From Bacillota bacterium (GTDB lineage Bacteria; Bacillota; UBA4882; UBA8346): a stretch of DNA of 18,675 nucleotides. The translations under genes were made by a program, and so were the position numbers. Shown in pieces: positions 1 to 7,408 of this stretch (position 1 is the stretch's first letter; every line of letters starts with the position of its first letter). The notes under the pieces were generated by a model that saw only the letters and a program-made list of their open reading frames with translations, ran no database searches and was not told the DNA's origin. Where the stretch lies: contig JAEZJK010000066.1 of the NCBI GenBank assembly GCA_023415835.1, forward strand, positions 1 to 18,675, given 5' to 3'.

Positions 1-1017
1 ATTGGTCGTATAAATCAGTTTTCTTAGTTCAGGTGGATATTTATAAAACGTCGCTAATTCGTTCCAGTTGACCCTCCAGGACTTTACGGCCAGTAAATAC
101 TTATCAGCCCATTTTTCTTCAAGAATATCCAAACATCTTAACCCATCAATTTCGGTAGGTGCTTGATAAATGGACCTTAAATCTCCTAAAAATTCATCTC
201 GATCCTTACGTGGGACATATTTCATAGTATTACGAACTTGATGTACAATGCATTTTTGAACTTCGGCTCGAGGATAGGCGGCTCCGATTGCCTCACTGAA
301 ACCTTTAAGATTATCAACACAAATGATGAATATATCTTCAACCCCACGATTACGGAGTTCGTTTAGGACATTCAACCAGAATTTTGCACTTTCGGTTTCT
401 CCAAGCCAGATTCCGAGAACGTCCTTATTTCCATAAACATCGATTCCAATGGACATATAGGCCGCTTTAGTTACGATTTGGTTGTTTTGTTTTACCTTAT
501 GATGAATTGCATCCAGGAAAACAACAGCATAGGCCGGTTGAAGCTTACGATTCTGCCATTCCGTAATTAACGGAAGGACTTTATCGGTTATATTTGAAAT
601 TAAGGTTGGCGAAGCTTCGAAACCATAGATGTTTTGTAAATGTTTTTGAATATCACGGGTGCTCATTCCTTTAGCATACATCGAAATAACCTGATCTTCG
701 ATGCTGGAAACATCCCGTTGATATTTCTTGATTACGGTGGGCTCAAAGTCTCCGTTACGATCACGAGGGACTTCAATCTCGATGTCACCTTTATCAGTTT
801 TAAGCTTTTTCTTGCTATGGCCATTACGACTGTTGCCGGACTTTTTGTTCTTGTAATCATACTTGGAATATCCAAGTTGATTATCCATTTCAGCTTCCAA
901 CATTTCTTGGATGGTATCTCCAAAAAGGTCTTTCAACATGTTATTGATATCCTTGGCTTCTTTTAGATTGTATTCTTTGATGAGTTCCCGGATTTGCTCT
1001 TTGGTTAATATGCCCAT
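1..1017 (-). CDS. IS256-family (mutator-type) transposase, C-terminus beyond window edge
   Basis: DDE-type transposase that would move the surrounding insertion sequence by cut/copy-and-paste. Reading the minus strand from ATG at 1017 gives 339 codons with no stop, running off the left edge. Recognisable IS256 features: N-terminal region with a GNSRNGHSKK segment (residues 61-70), first catalytic Asp in VVFLDAIHHK (D169), second in IICVDNLKGF (D235), and the C-x2-H signature C256/H259 (KCIVHQVRN). The visible sequence stops at LIYTTN (residues 334-339), exactly where the family motif carrying the catalytic Glu begins, so that residue should lie just outside. Family members are about 400 aa, so some 60 residues are missing only because of the window. 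An AAGGAGG ribosome binding site at about 1021-1027 (minus strand) fixes the start. No frameshift is seen, so the gene may be active. Confidence 0.93.
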   Translation of the reverse strand, partial: MGILTKEQIRELIKEYNLKEAKDINNMLKDLFGDTIQEMLEAEMDNQLGYSKYDYKNKKSGNSRNGHSKKKLKTDKGDIEIEVPRDRNGDFEPTVIKKYQRDVSSIEDQVISMYAKGMSTRDIQKHLQNIYGFEASPTLISNITDKVLPLITEWQNRKLQPAYAVVFLDAIHHKVKQNNQIVTKAAYMSIGIDVYGNKDVLGIWLGETESAKFWLNVLNELRNRGVEDIFIICVDNLKGFSEAIGAAYPRAEVQKCIVHQVRNTMKYVPRKDRDEFLGDLRSIYQAPTEIDGLRCLDILEEKWADKYLLAVKSWRVNWNELATFYKYPPELRKLIYTTN

Positions 1018-1051
1018 GTGTACCTCCTTGTTTAACTATTTTTTTATCGGA

Positions 1052-1080
1052 GGTTTACACAAAAAATTTTACAGACCCCC
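1052..1080 (-). repeat. Terminal inverted repeat of the IS256-family element
   Basis: On the minus strand this begins GGGTCTGTAAAATTTTTTGT and continues GTAAACC, a form typical of IS256-family ends in Firmicutes (GGG-TCTGTAAA followed by a T-run). It lies about 35 bp upstream of the transposase start. Its partner copy is outside the window, so pairing of the two ends was not checked. Confidence 0.75.
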
Positions 1081-1236
1081 AATTAAATCAAGATTAAATT
1101 AAAACTACAATCCCCGAATCCGTCTTGCTTTTTCCCCTCGAAATAGATAGAATTCATAAAGTAAGATGTAGAAGGAAAAAACTACAAAAGCATAATATAA
1201 TTATCTATTTAAACATTAAACAGTTAGGAGCCCAAC

Positions 1237-2613
1237 ATGGATCATACCAAACAACTGGGCGAAGCCCGTATCTCAAGATTATTGCTAAAATTCTCAATCC
1301 CGGCGATCACCGGGATGGTGGTCAACGCTTTATACAACGTAGTCGACCGGATCTTTATCGGACAAGGGATCGGTAGAAATGGGATTGCCGGTATTACCGT
1401 CGCTTTCCCGTTAATGACAGTGATGATGGCATTATCGATGTTGATTGGGTTGGGAGCTACTGCCTTAATCTCAATCCGCCTCGGGGAACAGCGCAAAGAC
1501 GATGCGGAGTTAATCGTGGGCAACGCCATGGCCTGCCTGATTGGGATCGCCCTGACCGTCACTGCTGTCGGTTTGACCTTTATCGATCCTATTTTAAAAT
1601 TATTCGGGGCTAGCGCAGCAGTATTGCCCTATGCCCGTGATTATATGCGGATTATTTTATTTGGCGAAGTTTTCATGTCGATCGGGTTTGGGATGAACCA
1701 TTTCATCCGAGCCGAGGGAAACCCCAAGATTGCCATGATGACAATGCTGTTGGGAGCAATCTTAAATACAATTTTAGACCCGATCTTCATTTTCACCTTC
1801 GGGTGGGGGATCAAGGGGGCGGCCTGGGCGACGATCATCTCCCAAGCTGCTTCCGCGGCTTGGGTACTCTCCTATTTTTTCCGGCAGAAAAGCCATCTAA
1901 AAATTTACGTTAAAAACCTGAAGTTAAAGTTGGCCGTGGTTCGGGAAATTACGGCCATCGGGTCAGCTCCTTTTCTGATGCAAATAGCCGCCAGCGTGAT
2001 CGGGGTCATCTTAAATAATAGCCTGGTACATTATGGGGGCGACCTAGCCATCTCGGCCATGGGGATCGTGAATAGCATCGGAATGCTATTTTTGATGCCG
2101 CTCTTTGGTATCAATCAGGGGGCTCAGCCGATTATCGGTTATAACTATGGGGCCGGGAAGTTCGATCGGGTAAAAAAGACCTTGAAATTGGCGATTACCG
2201 CGGCGACCTTGGTTGTATTAGTAGGTTTTGCAATGGTGCGCCTCTTCCCCGAAAGTTTAGTCCTGCTTTTTAGTAAACAGGATCCCGAATTAGTCGCATT
2301 CGCGTCCAAAGCGATGCGGACTTTTCTGATGATGCTTCCGATCATCGGATTTCAGATCGTCAGCGCTAATTATTTTCAGGCGGTAGGCAAACCGAGGCAA
2401 GCAATGATTCTAAGCCTATCCCGGCAAGTCCTGCTCCTCATCCCGGCCTTATTGATATTACCCCGGTTGTTTGGGATCAATGGGATTTTTTATGCCGGTC
2501 CGGTCTCGGATTTTGGCGCATCATTAATTACCGGGGTTTGGCTCTTTTTTGAGATGAAACATTTAGAGCGGAAACATAGCGAGAGCCAGCTAGAGCCGGA
2601 GCTGGCCGGTTAG
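1237..2613 (+). CDS. MATE family Na+/H+-coupled multidrug exporter (MepA-like)
   Basis: Cytoplasmic-membrane antiporter of the multidrug and toxic compound extrusion family; such proteins exchange Na+ or H+ for cationic drugs or metabolites. The 458-aa length and about twelve hydrophobic segments fit the family. The N-terminal stretch (FSIPAITGMVVNALYNVVDRIFIGQ, residues ~16-40) and the second-half counterpart (GINQGAQPIIGYNYGAGKFDRV, residues ~290-311) are the MATE signatures, the latter typical of the MepA/DinF-like branch. The start ATG follows AGGAG (1226-1230) at normal spacing. It lies just downstream of the IS256 end with no convincing promoter between, apart from a TATAAT at 1196-1201 lacking a good -35. 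The next gene follows after 49 bp in the same direction, so they may be co-transcribed. Substrate cannot be told from sequence. Confidence 0.9.
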   Translation: MDHTKQLGEARISRLLLKFSIPAITGMVVNALYNVVDRIFIGQGIGRNGIAGITVAFPLMTVMMALSMLIGLGATALISIRLGEQRKDDAELIVGNAMACLIGIALTVTAVGLTFIDPILKLFGASAAVLPYARDYMRIILFGEVFMSIGFGMNHFIRAEGNPKIAMMTMLLGAILNTILDPIFIFTFGWGIKGAAWATIISQAASAAWVLSYFFRQKSHLKIYVKNLKLKLAVVREITAIGSAPFLMQIAASVIGVILNNSLVHYGGDLAISAMGIVNSIGMLFLMPLFGINQGAQPIIGYNYGAGKFDRVKKTLKLAITAATLVVLVGFAMVRLFPESLVLLFSKQDPELVAFASKAMRTFLMMLPIIGFQIVSANYFQAVGKPRQAMILSLSRQVLLLIPALLILPRLFGINGIFYAGPVSDFGASLITGVWLFFEMKHLERKHSESQLEPELAG

Positions 2614-2662
2614 AGCAGGAGACAAAGACGAAAGCAAGTGAGCAAATGAAAGGAAGGTCCCC

Positions 2663-3877
2663 ATGTCCCGTCCCGAACTATTAATCCCCGCCGGAAATTT
2701 AGAAAAGTTACGTACGGCCGTTCTTTACGGCGCCGACGCTGTTTACGTAGGAGTGGAAGGTTTAAGTTTACGGGCGCAGCAAGCGGAATTGAGCTTGGAC
2801 GAACTGGCCCAGGGCGTTGAAGAGGCGCATCAACAAGGCGTTAAAGTATATGCGGCGCTAAATATCTTTGCCCGGAATAGGGATTTAGGGACAGTCGCTC
2901 CAACAGTCAATCGATTAGCGGAGATTGGGACCGACGGGGTAATCTTAAGCGATCCCGGAGTGCTGGAAATTGTGAAGTCTATTCAGCCAAGAATGCCGAT
3001 TCACCTCAGCACTCAGTCCAATACCACCAATGCGGCGGCGGTTAGGTTTTGGAAGGCCCAAGGAGTGGAAAGGATCGTACTGGCCCGGGAATTAACTCTG
3101 GCGGAGATCGGGGAGATCGCCCGGGAATCCCCGGAGCTGGAATTGGAATTATTCATTCACGGCGCAATGTGTATGGCCTACTCGGGACGTTGTTATCTAT
3201 CGGCTTACCTGAACCGGCGCAGCTCCAACCTGGGAGACTGCACCCAGCCATGCCGTTGGGAGTACCGTTTGGTAGAATCCACTCGTCCCGCTTCACCGCT
3301 GATTTTAGAAGAAGACGAACATTATAGTTACTTGCTTAGTTCCAAAGACCTATGCCTGATTGAGTATTTACCCCAAATCCTGGCTGCCGGAGTGACCAGC
3401 CTGAAAATCGAAGGCCGGATGAAATCCGCTTACTACGTTGCGATGGTCACCCGTACATATCGCCGGGCGCTTGACGCTTATCTGAAAAATCCAGGCGCTT
3501 ACCGGTTTGATCCCAAGTGGTTGGAAGAATTGAAGCAAATTTCTAATCGTGGTTATACGACCGGTTTTTACTTTGACAATGAAAAGATCAGTGAGGTCAA
3601 CCCGGATGTCAAATATTTTCAAACCCATGATTTGGCCGGAACGGTCCTCGCTTTTGACCCGGTGGCGCGCCAAATTTTAGTCGGCGCCCGTAACCGTTTA
3701 ACAGTCGAAGATGAAGTGGAATTGTTGTTTCCGGATCAAACCATAAGCTTACCGATGGAACGGATGACCGACCAAAGCGGTTTTCCGATTCGGGAAGCGC
3801 ATAACGGCTATCAGGTTTTGATCCCCTGTGACCGGGAGGCTCCGGCGGGAGCGGTTTTGCGCCGGAAAATCATCTAA
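2663..3877 (+). CDS. U32-family protein (collagenase-like 'peptidase'; probable tRNA/rRNA hydroxylation or related enzyme)
   Basis: Member of the U32 family, long called peptidases; characterised members are Fe-S proteins in hydroxylation of RNA (TrhP, RlhA) or ubiquinone (UbiU/V). The N-terminal PELLIPAGNLEKLRTAVLYGADAVYVG (residues 4-30) is the TIM-barrel start shared by the family. The signature ELFIHGAMCMAYSGRCYLS (162-180) matches the U32 pattern exactly. Four cysteines, C170, C177, C193 and C197, match the [4Fe-4S] ligand layout. At 404 aa it resembles the TrhP/YrrO type, with a small C-terminal beta domain (~315-400). The start ATG is preceded by AAGGAAGG. A role in tRNA U34 hydroxylation is the best guess for a Firmicute, but subfamily assignment is inference; RlhA-like or other functions remain possible. 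Confidence 0.88.
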   Translation: MSRPELLIPAGNLEKLRTAVLYGADAVYVGVEGLSLRAQQAELSLDELAQGVEEAHQQGVKVYAALNIFARNRDLGTVAPTVNRLAEIGTDGVILSDPGVLEIVKSIQPRMPIHLSTQSNTTNAAAVRFWKAQGVERIVLARELTLAEIGEIARESPELELELFIHGAMCMAYSGRCYLSAYLNRRSSNLGDCTQPCRWEYRLVESTRPASPLILEEDEHYSYLLSSKDLCLIEYLPQILAAGVTSLKIEGRMKSAYYVAMVTRTYRRALDAYLKNPGAYRFDPKWLEELKQISNRGYTTGFYFDNEKISEVNPDVKYFQTHDLAGTVLAFDPVARQILVGARNRLTVEDEVELLFPDQTISLPMERMTDQSGFPIREAHNGYQVLIPCDREAPAGAVLRRKII

Positions 3878-3992
3878 AAAGAGCTTAAGTTCCCCAAAAA
3901 AAGGACGATATATTTATTAGCTCTCGGAAATGCCTATTCTCAAGGAATTATAAGGATATTATCACTTTTTTAATAATTTTGATAATCTATGT

Positions 3993-4021
3993 TTGACATC
4001 TGATATGCGTTACACTATAAT
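3993..4021 (+). promoter_or_regulatory. Consensus sigma-A promoter of the kamA operon
   Basis: Perfect -35 TTGACA (3993-3998) and perfect -10 TATAAT (4016-4021) separated by 17 bp, the optimal spacing. Transcription would start near 4028, giving a leader of about 48 nt before the ATG at 4076. It makes the upstream in-frame ATG at 4031 unlikely as a start, since that codon would lie at the very 5' end of the mRNA without a ribosome binding site. No operator-like palindrome is seen next to it, so expression may be strong and constitutive. Confidence 0.85.
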
Positions 4022-4075
4022 AAACGATAAATGAATATCCGCAGTTATTCGCTATATAAAAGAGGTTGTGTGAAG

Positions 4076-5266
4076 ATGGAACAAAATTGTGAAAACGCTT
4101 CCGACGAAGTTGGATTAAAACCTCTCCCCAAGTTAGCAATACCCATTAGCGAACAAACCGATTATTTTCGAAAACGTTATTTCCCCGAAGCCACCAAAGC
4201 CGATTGGAATGACTGGCGCTGGCAGCTTAAACATTCAATCAGCTCCTTTGAACGTCTTGGTGAATTAATCAATTTGACCGAGGATGAACTTTCCGTCCAA
4301 AACTACTTGAAAATTACTCCTCCTCTGAAAATCACTCCCTACTATGCCAGTCTGCTTGACCCTGGCGACCCTTTGCAGCCGATTAGGCGTACCGTAGTCC
4401 CTGTTAAAGAAGAATATTTTTATTCTCCCTGCGAAGCCGAAGACCCGTTGGGAGAAGAGCATCATCGGCCCGTCCGGGCAGTGGTTCACCGCTATCCCGA
4501 TCGGGTATTATTTTTGGCCTCAAATTGGTGTTCCGTTAGTTGCCGTTATTGTACCCGGTCCAGGGTAATCGGCAACAATAAACGTTATAAACTTGATCTC
4601 GGGGTTTGGGAAGAAGGGCTCGCCTACATCCGATCCAACCCGGTCATTAGGGATGTGGTTGTATCAGGCGGCGATCCTTTGACGCTGCCGGGGTTAAAAT
4701 TAGAATGGCTCCTCTCCAGGCTACGTGCGATCCCTCATTTAGAAATTATACGGATTGGGACGAAAATGCCGGTGGTTTTACCGCAGCGGATTACTCCCAG
4801 TTTGGTACGGATGTTAAAACGGTACCATCCCTTATATATGAGTATTCATTTTTCCCATCCGGATGAGATCACCCCTGAAGTGAGCAATGCCTGTAGTATG
4901 CTGGCTGACGCCGGGATCCCGCTGGGTAGTCAAACTGTTTTGTTAAAAGGAATCAATGACAATGTCGATACGATGCGCCGTTTAATGCAAGGTTTGTTAA
5001 AGATCAGGGTTAGGCCCTATTATCTGTATCAGTGCGACCCTATTTTTGGATCGTCGCATTTTCGAACCCCGGTCGACAAAGGACTCGAAATAATCCAAGG
5101 CTTGCGCGGGTTTACCAGTGGATACGCCGTCCCTACCTTTGTTATTGACGCGCCCGGAGGCGGCGGAAAGATACCGCTAATCCCCGATTATTATCAAGGC
5201 CGCGACCAACAAGGGGTAGTTTTAAAGAACTTTATGGGACTAACTTATCATTATGCTGAAGCTTAG
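4076..5266 (+). CDS. kamA: L-lysine 2,3-aminomutase (radical SAM, PLP)
   Basis: Converts L-lysine to L-beta-lysine (3,6-diaminohexanoate) with a [4Fe-4S] cluster, S-adenosylmethionine and PLP in the cytoplasm. Seen: ADWNDWRWQ near the N-terminus (42-50); radical-SAM cysteines C152, C156 and C159; SGGDPL at 197-202; YQCD with D321; VIDAPGGGGK with D358 and K365. Residues 321, 358 and 365 share one offset (28) with D293, D330 and K337 of the Clostridium subterminale enzyme: the two aspartates bind the lysine side-chain amino group and the lysine holds PLP. Glutamate mutases lack these aspartates, so lysine is the likely substrate. The 396-aa length and full N-terminal region fit KamA, not the shorter EpmB. 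Start chosen at 4076 because AGAGGT (4061-4066) and the promoter support it over ATG 4031. First gene of a four-gene operon. Confidence 0.92.
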   Translation: MEQNCENASDEVGLKPLPKLAIPISEQTDYFRKRYFPEATKADWNDWRWQLKHSISSFERLGELINLTEDELSVQNYLKITPPLKITPYYASLLDPGDPLQPIRRTVVPVKEEYFYSPCEAEDPLGEEHHRPVRAVVHRYPDRVLFLASNWCSVSCRYCTRSRVIGNNKRYKLDLGVWEEGLAYIRSNPVIRDVVVSGGDPLTLPGLKLEWLLSRLRAIPHLEIIRIGTKMPVVLPQRITPSLVRMLKRYHPLYMSIHFSHPDEITPEVSNACSMLADAGIPLGSQTVLLKGINDNVDTMRRLMQGLLKIRVRPYYLYQCDPIFGSSHFRTPVDKGLEIIQGLRGFTSGYAVPTFVIDAPGGGGKIPLIPDYYQGRDQQGVVLKNFMGLTYHYAEA

Positions 5267-5271
5267 GGTCG

Positions 5272-5359
5272 GTTAAAATATAACTTCCGCTATAATTGTG
5301 TTACACCCTGCGTGGATGCCACGAAGGGTGTAGCACAAAATCGGAAATAATATTTTAAC
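5272..5359 (+). repeat. Long nested imperfect inverted repeat between kamA and the first ligase gene
   Basis: Three nested pairings share one axis near 5317. Inner: CGTGG (5311-5315) with CCACG (5319-5323) around a 3-nt loop. Middle: TTGTGTTACACCCT (5296-5309) with AGGGTGTAGCACAA (5325-5338), 14 pairs including one G-U. Outer: 5272-5289 with 5342-5359, about 16 of 18 positions paired. The structure fills almost the whole gap and is not followed by a U-run, so it is not an ordinary intrinsic terminator. It could be an RNA processing or stability element, part of an attenuator, or a small MITE-like insertion. Two further copies elsewhere in the genome would favour the last. Confidence 0.75.
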
Positions 5360-5377
5360 TCTCCCTTAAGGAGAGTT
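5357..5377 (+). promoter_or_regulatory. Hairpin sequestering the ribosome binding site of the first ATP-grasp gene
   Basis: AACTCTCC (5357-5364) pairs perfectly with GGAGAGTT (5370-5377) across a five-base loop. The paired GGAGAG (5370-5375) is the ribosome binding site of the ATG at 5382. Its 5' arm shares bases 5357-5359 with the outermost arm of the preceding long inverted repeat, so the two folds compete at their edge. Folded, it should reduce translation of the ligase relative to kamA. The pairing is seen; the regulatory role is inference. Confidence 0.6.
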
Positions 5378-5381
5378 CTGA

Positions 5382-6380
5382 ATGAAGATCGGCATCACCT
5401 ATGACCTCCGTGAAGAATATCTGGCTCAAGGGTATGGCGAGGAAGAAACCGCCGAATTTGATAAAATTGAGACCATTGAAACAATTGAAACCGTCTTGCA
5501 AGATCTGAACTACACCACTGAACGGATTGGAAATATCAAAAGCCTCATCGGCAAGTTGGCTGCTGGCGAACGTTGGGATCTGGTATTTAACATTGCCGAG
5601 GGGATGTATGGATTTGGCAGAGAGGCTCAAATTCCGGCGGTGTTGGATGCTTACCGAATTCCTTACACTTTTTCCGGCCCCTTGATTTTAGCTCTCACTT
5701 TGCATAAAGGGATGACTAAAAGGGTAATTCGGGATCTACAAATTCCGACCCCCGAGTTTCATGTGGTAGAGAATGAATCCCAGCTTAAAGAGGTGGATTT
5801 GCCCTTGCCCCTCTTTGCCAAACCAGTCGCTGAAGGGACCAGTAAAGGAATTGCTGAAACCTCCAAAATTACCAGTTATCAAGATTTAAAATCAGTCTGC
5901 CTTCATCTGCTCGAAACCTACCGGCAACCTGTTTTGGTCGAACGATATTTACCGGGCCGGGAGTTTACAGTAGGGATCGTCGGTACCGGCGCCGAGGCTA
6001 CCACAATTGGCGTTATGGAAGTGCTCTTAAAAGAAAAGGCTGAGGCGGACGTCTATTCTTATTATAATAAGGAAAATTATCAAGGATTAGTCGAATACCG
6101 GTTGGCTTCCGGAGAAATTGCCAAAACCTGTAGCGAGATTGCTTTAAAAGCCTGGCGGGGACTGGGTTGCCTTGACGCCGGCCGGGTTGATTTAAAGCTG
6201 GATGGCGCCGGTATTCCGAATTTCATTGAAGTAAATCCATTGGCCGGTTTGAACCCAAAACATTCCGATTTGCCGATTTTATCCGGTTTAGCTGGTATCA
6301 ACTATCAAAAATTGATTGGAATGATTTTGGAATCAGCCCTGAAGCGGATTGAACCCGGGAGGAAGTTAGTTGTCAATTAA
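5382..6380 (+). CDS. ATP-grasp ligase related to D-alanine-D-alanine ligase (first copy)
   Basis: ATP-grasp enzymes of this type activate a carboxylate as acyl phosphate and join it to an amine. Seen: FNIAEGMYGFGREAQIPAVLD (69-89), the Ddl-type segment after the N-terminal domain; YTFSGP (95-100); K147 in FAKPVAEG and the glycine/serine loop EGTSKG (151-156) of the ATP-binding subdomain; ERYLPGREF (187-195); metal/catalytic residues around R268, D270, E283 and N285 in the C-terminal lobe. Length 332 aa is normal for Ddl. The last motif reads EVNPLAGLNP instead of the usual EIN-x-PG of true Ddl, and the gene sits between kamA and another ligase, so a non-cell-wall substrate is likely. Beta-lysine as substrate is inference from context. 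It overlaps the next gene by 11 bp. Confidence 0.85.
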   Translation: MKIGITYDLREEYLAQGYGEEETAEFDKIETIETIETVLQDLNYTTERIGNIKSLIGKLAAGERWDLVFNIAEGMYGFGREAQIPAVLDAYRIPYTFSGPLILALTLHKGMTKRVIRDLQIPTPEFHVVENESQLKEVDLPLPLFAKPVAEGTSKGIAETSKITSYQDLKSVCLHLLETYRQPVLVERYLPGREFTVGIVGTGAEATTIGVMEVLLKEKAEADVYSYYNKENYQGLVEYRLASGEIAKTCSEIALKAWRGLGCLDAGRVDLKLDGAGIPNFIEVNPLAGLNPKHSDLPILSGLAGINYQKLIGMILESALKRIEPGRKLVVN

Positions 6381-7365
6381 AGAGACGGCAGTCGTCTTAT
6401 TTAACGAGATACCGGAAGGCGCAGCCCCGGATGAGCTGGATACAATGGTCCAGGCAAATTTGGCCGCCGCTGCTTTGATAGAATTGGGTTTCGAAACGGT
6501 CCTACTGCCATTTTCCCTTGATATTAAGTCATTTATCGAAAACCTGAGAGCATTGGCTCCGGTTTTTCTTTTTAATCTGGTTGAATCGGTTGACGGAAAA
6601 GGTAACCTTAGCCATCTGCCTCCGTTTTTAATGGAACATTTGGGGATTAGGTACTCCGGTTGTCCGGCCGAGGCTGTCTATATAACCACCAATAAATTGC
6701 TTACTAAAAAATTGCTCCGGCTTTCGGGAGTCAACACTCCGGGGTGGGTATCCCTTCATGATATTGTAAATTTTAAACCCGGATCGGAATATATCGTTAA
6801 GCCGGTAAGCGAAGACGCCTCAATTGGTTTGGAAGGGGATTTCCTAACTAAATCGGAGGGGCCTGCCGAATTGAGAGAAATTATAATCAGGAAAGAAAAA
6901 CAGTCGGGTAAAGAGTTCTTTGCTGAAGAATTCATTGACGGCAGGGAATTTAATATTTCAATTTTAGGTCAAGGAGGAGCTCCGGAGATTTTGCCCCCTG
7001 CCGAAATTAAATTCATCGGTTACCAGGAAACCGGCCGGGCGAAGGTAGTCGGTTATAAAGCCAAATGGGATGAGGATTCGTTTGAATATCAAAATACCCG
7101 GCGCGGCTTTGAGTTTGAAAAAACTGATCTTCCGGTGCTTGACGAAATGAAAGCGATAGCCCGTATTTGTTGGGATTGTTTCCAGCTCAAAGGTTATGCC
7201 CGGATCGACTTCAGGGTTGACCAAAATAATAAACCATGGGTATTGGAGGTCAACGCTAATCCCTGCCTTACTCCGGGAAGCGGGTTTCTGGCCGCGGCGG
7301 AGCAAGTTAACCTGGCTTTTACTGAGGTAATTCGAAGAATTATTAGTGAAATCTATATAAGATGA
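6370..7365 (+). CDS. ATP-grasp ligase related to D-alanine-D-alanine ligase (second copy)
   Basis: Paralogue of the gene before it: YIVKPVSEDASIG (141-153) parallels FAKPVAEGTSKG, EEFIDGREF (186-194) parallels ERYLPGREF, and LEVNANPCLTPGSG (292-305) parallels the other C-terminal motif. Candidate ATP/Mg residues are K144, R278, D280, E293 and N295. The protein is 331 aa, almost the same length. The TTG start at 6370 lies 7 bp after GGAGG (6358-6362), inside the end of the previous gene, so the two are translationally coupled and probably made in equal amounts, perhaps as partners or as successive steps. The rather different N-terminal third suggests a different acceptor or donor substrate. 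Being a true Ddl is unlikely given the pairing and location. Confidence 0.82.
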   Translation: MSIKETAVVLFNEIPEGAAPDELDTMVQANLAAAALIELGFETVLLPFSLDIKSFIENLRALAPVFLFNLVESVDGKGNLSHLPPFLMEHLGIRYSGCPAEAVYITTNKLLTKKLLRLSGVNTPGWVSLHDIVNFKPGSEYIVKPVSEDASIGLEGDFLTKSEGPAELREIIIRKEKQSGKEFFAEEFIDGREFNISILGQGGAPEILPPAEIKFIGYQETGRAKVVGYKAKWDEDSFEYQNTRRGFEFEKTDLPVLDEMKAIARICWDCFQLKGYARIDFRVDQNNKPWVLEVNANPCLTPGSGFLAAAEQVNLAFTEVIRRIISEIYIR

Positions 7366-7408
7366 AAAGATTAATGAATAGAATATATCGATAACTAGGA
7401 GAAATGCT

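Larger units (their letters stand above)
1..1080 (-). mobile_element. IS256-family insertion sequence, one end
   Basis: The transposase gene and the terminal inverted repeat to its right define one end of the element; the other end is off the window. Transcription runs leftward, so this is the element's 5' (left) end shown in reverse. The terminus is near the run of C at 1076-1080. The exact last base and the 8-9 bp target duplication typical of the family cannot be set without the other end. The element sits about 155 bp upstream of the MATE gene and could influence its expression. Confidence 0.85.

Noticed and set aside
640..1102. Plus-strand ORFs of 63-108 aa within the left end
   Set aside because: They are antisense shadows of the IS256 transposase, which matches its family across the whole minus-strand frame.
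1125..1376. 83-codon plus-strand ORF overlapping the MATE start
   Set aside because: Low-complexity translation, no ribosome binding site, and it runs out of frame into the MATE gene.
4031..4075. Upstream in-frame ATG of kamA
   Set aside because: It falls at the predicted transcription start with no ribosome binding site; ATG 4076 has both promoter and RBS support and begins nearer the family's usual N-terminus.
5296..5345. Strong hairpin after kamA as an intrinsic terminator
   Set aside because: No U-run follows the stem on either strand, and the next gene has no obvious promoter of its own, so it must be transcribed through.
5382..7365. The two ATP-grasp proteins as genuine cell-wall D-Ala-D-Ala ligases
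   Set aside because: Two coupled paralogues between kamA and a GNAT, with C-terminal motifs departing from the Ddl EIN-x-PG form, fit a dedicated pathway better.
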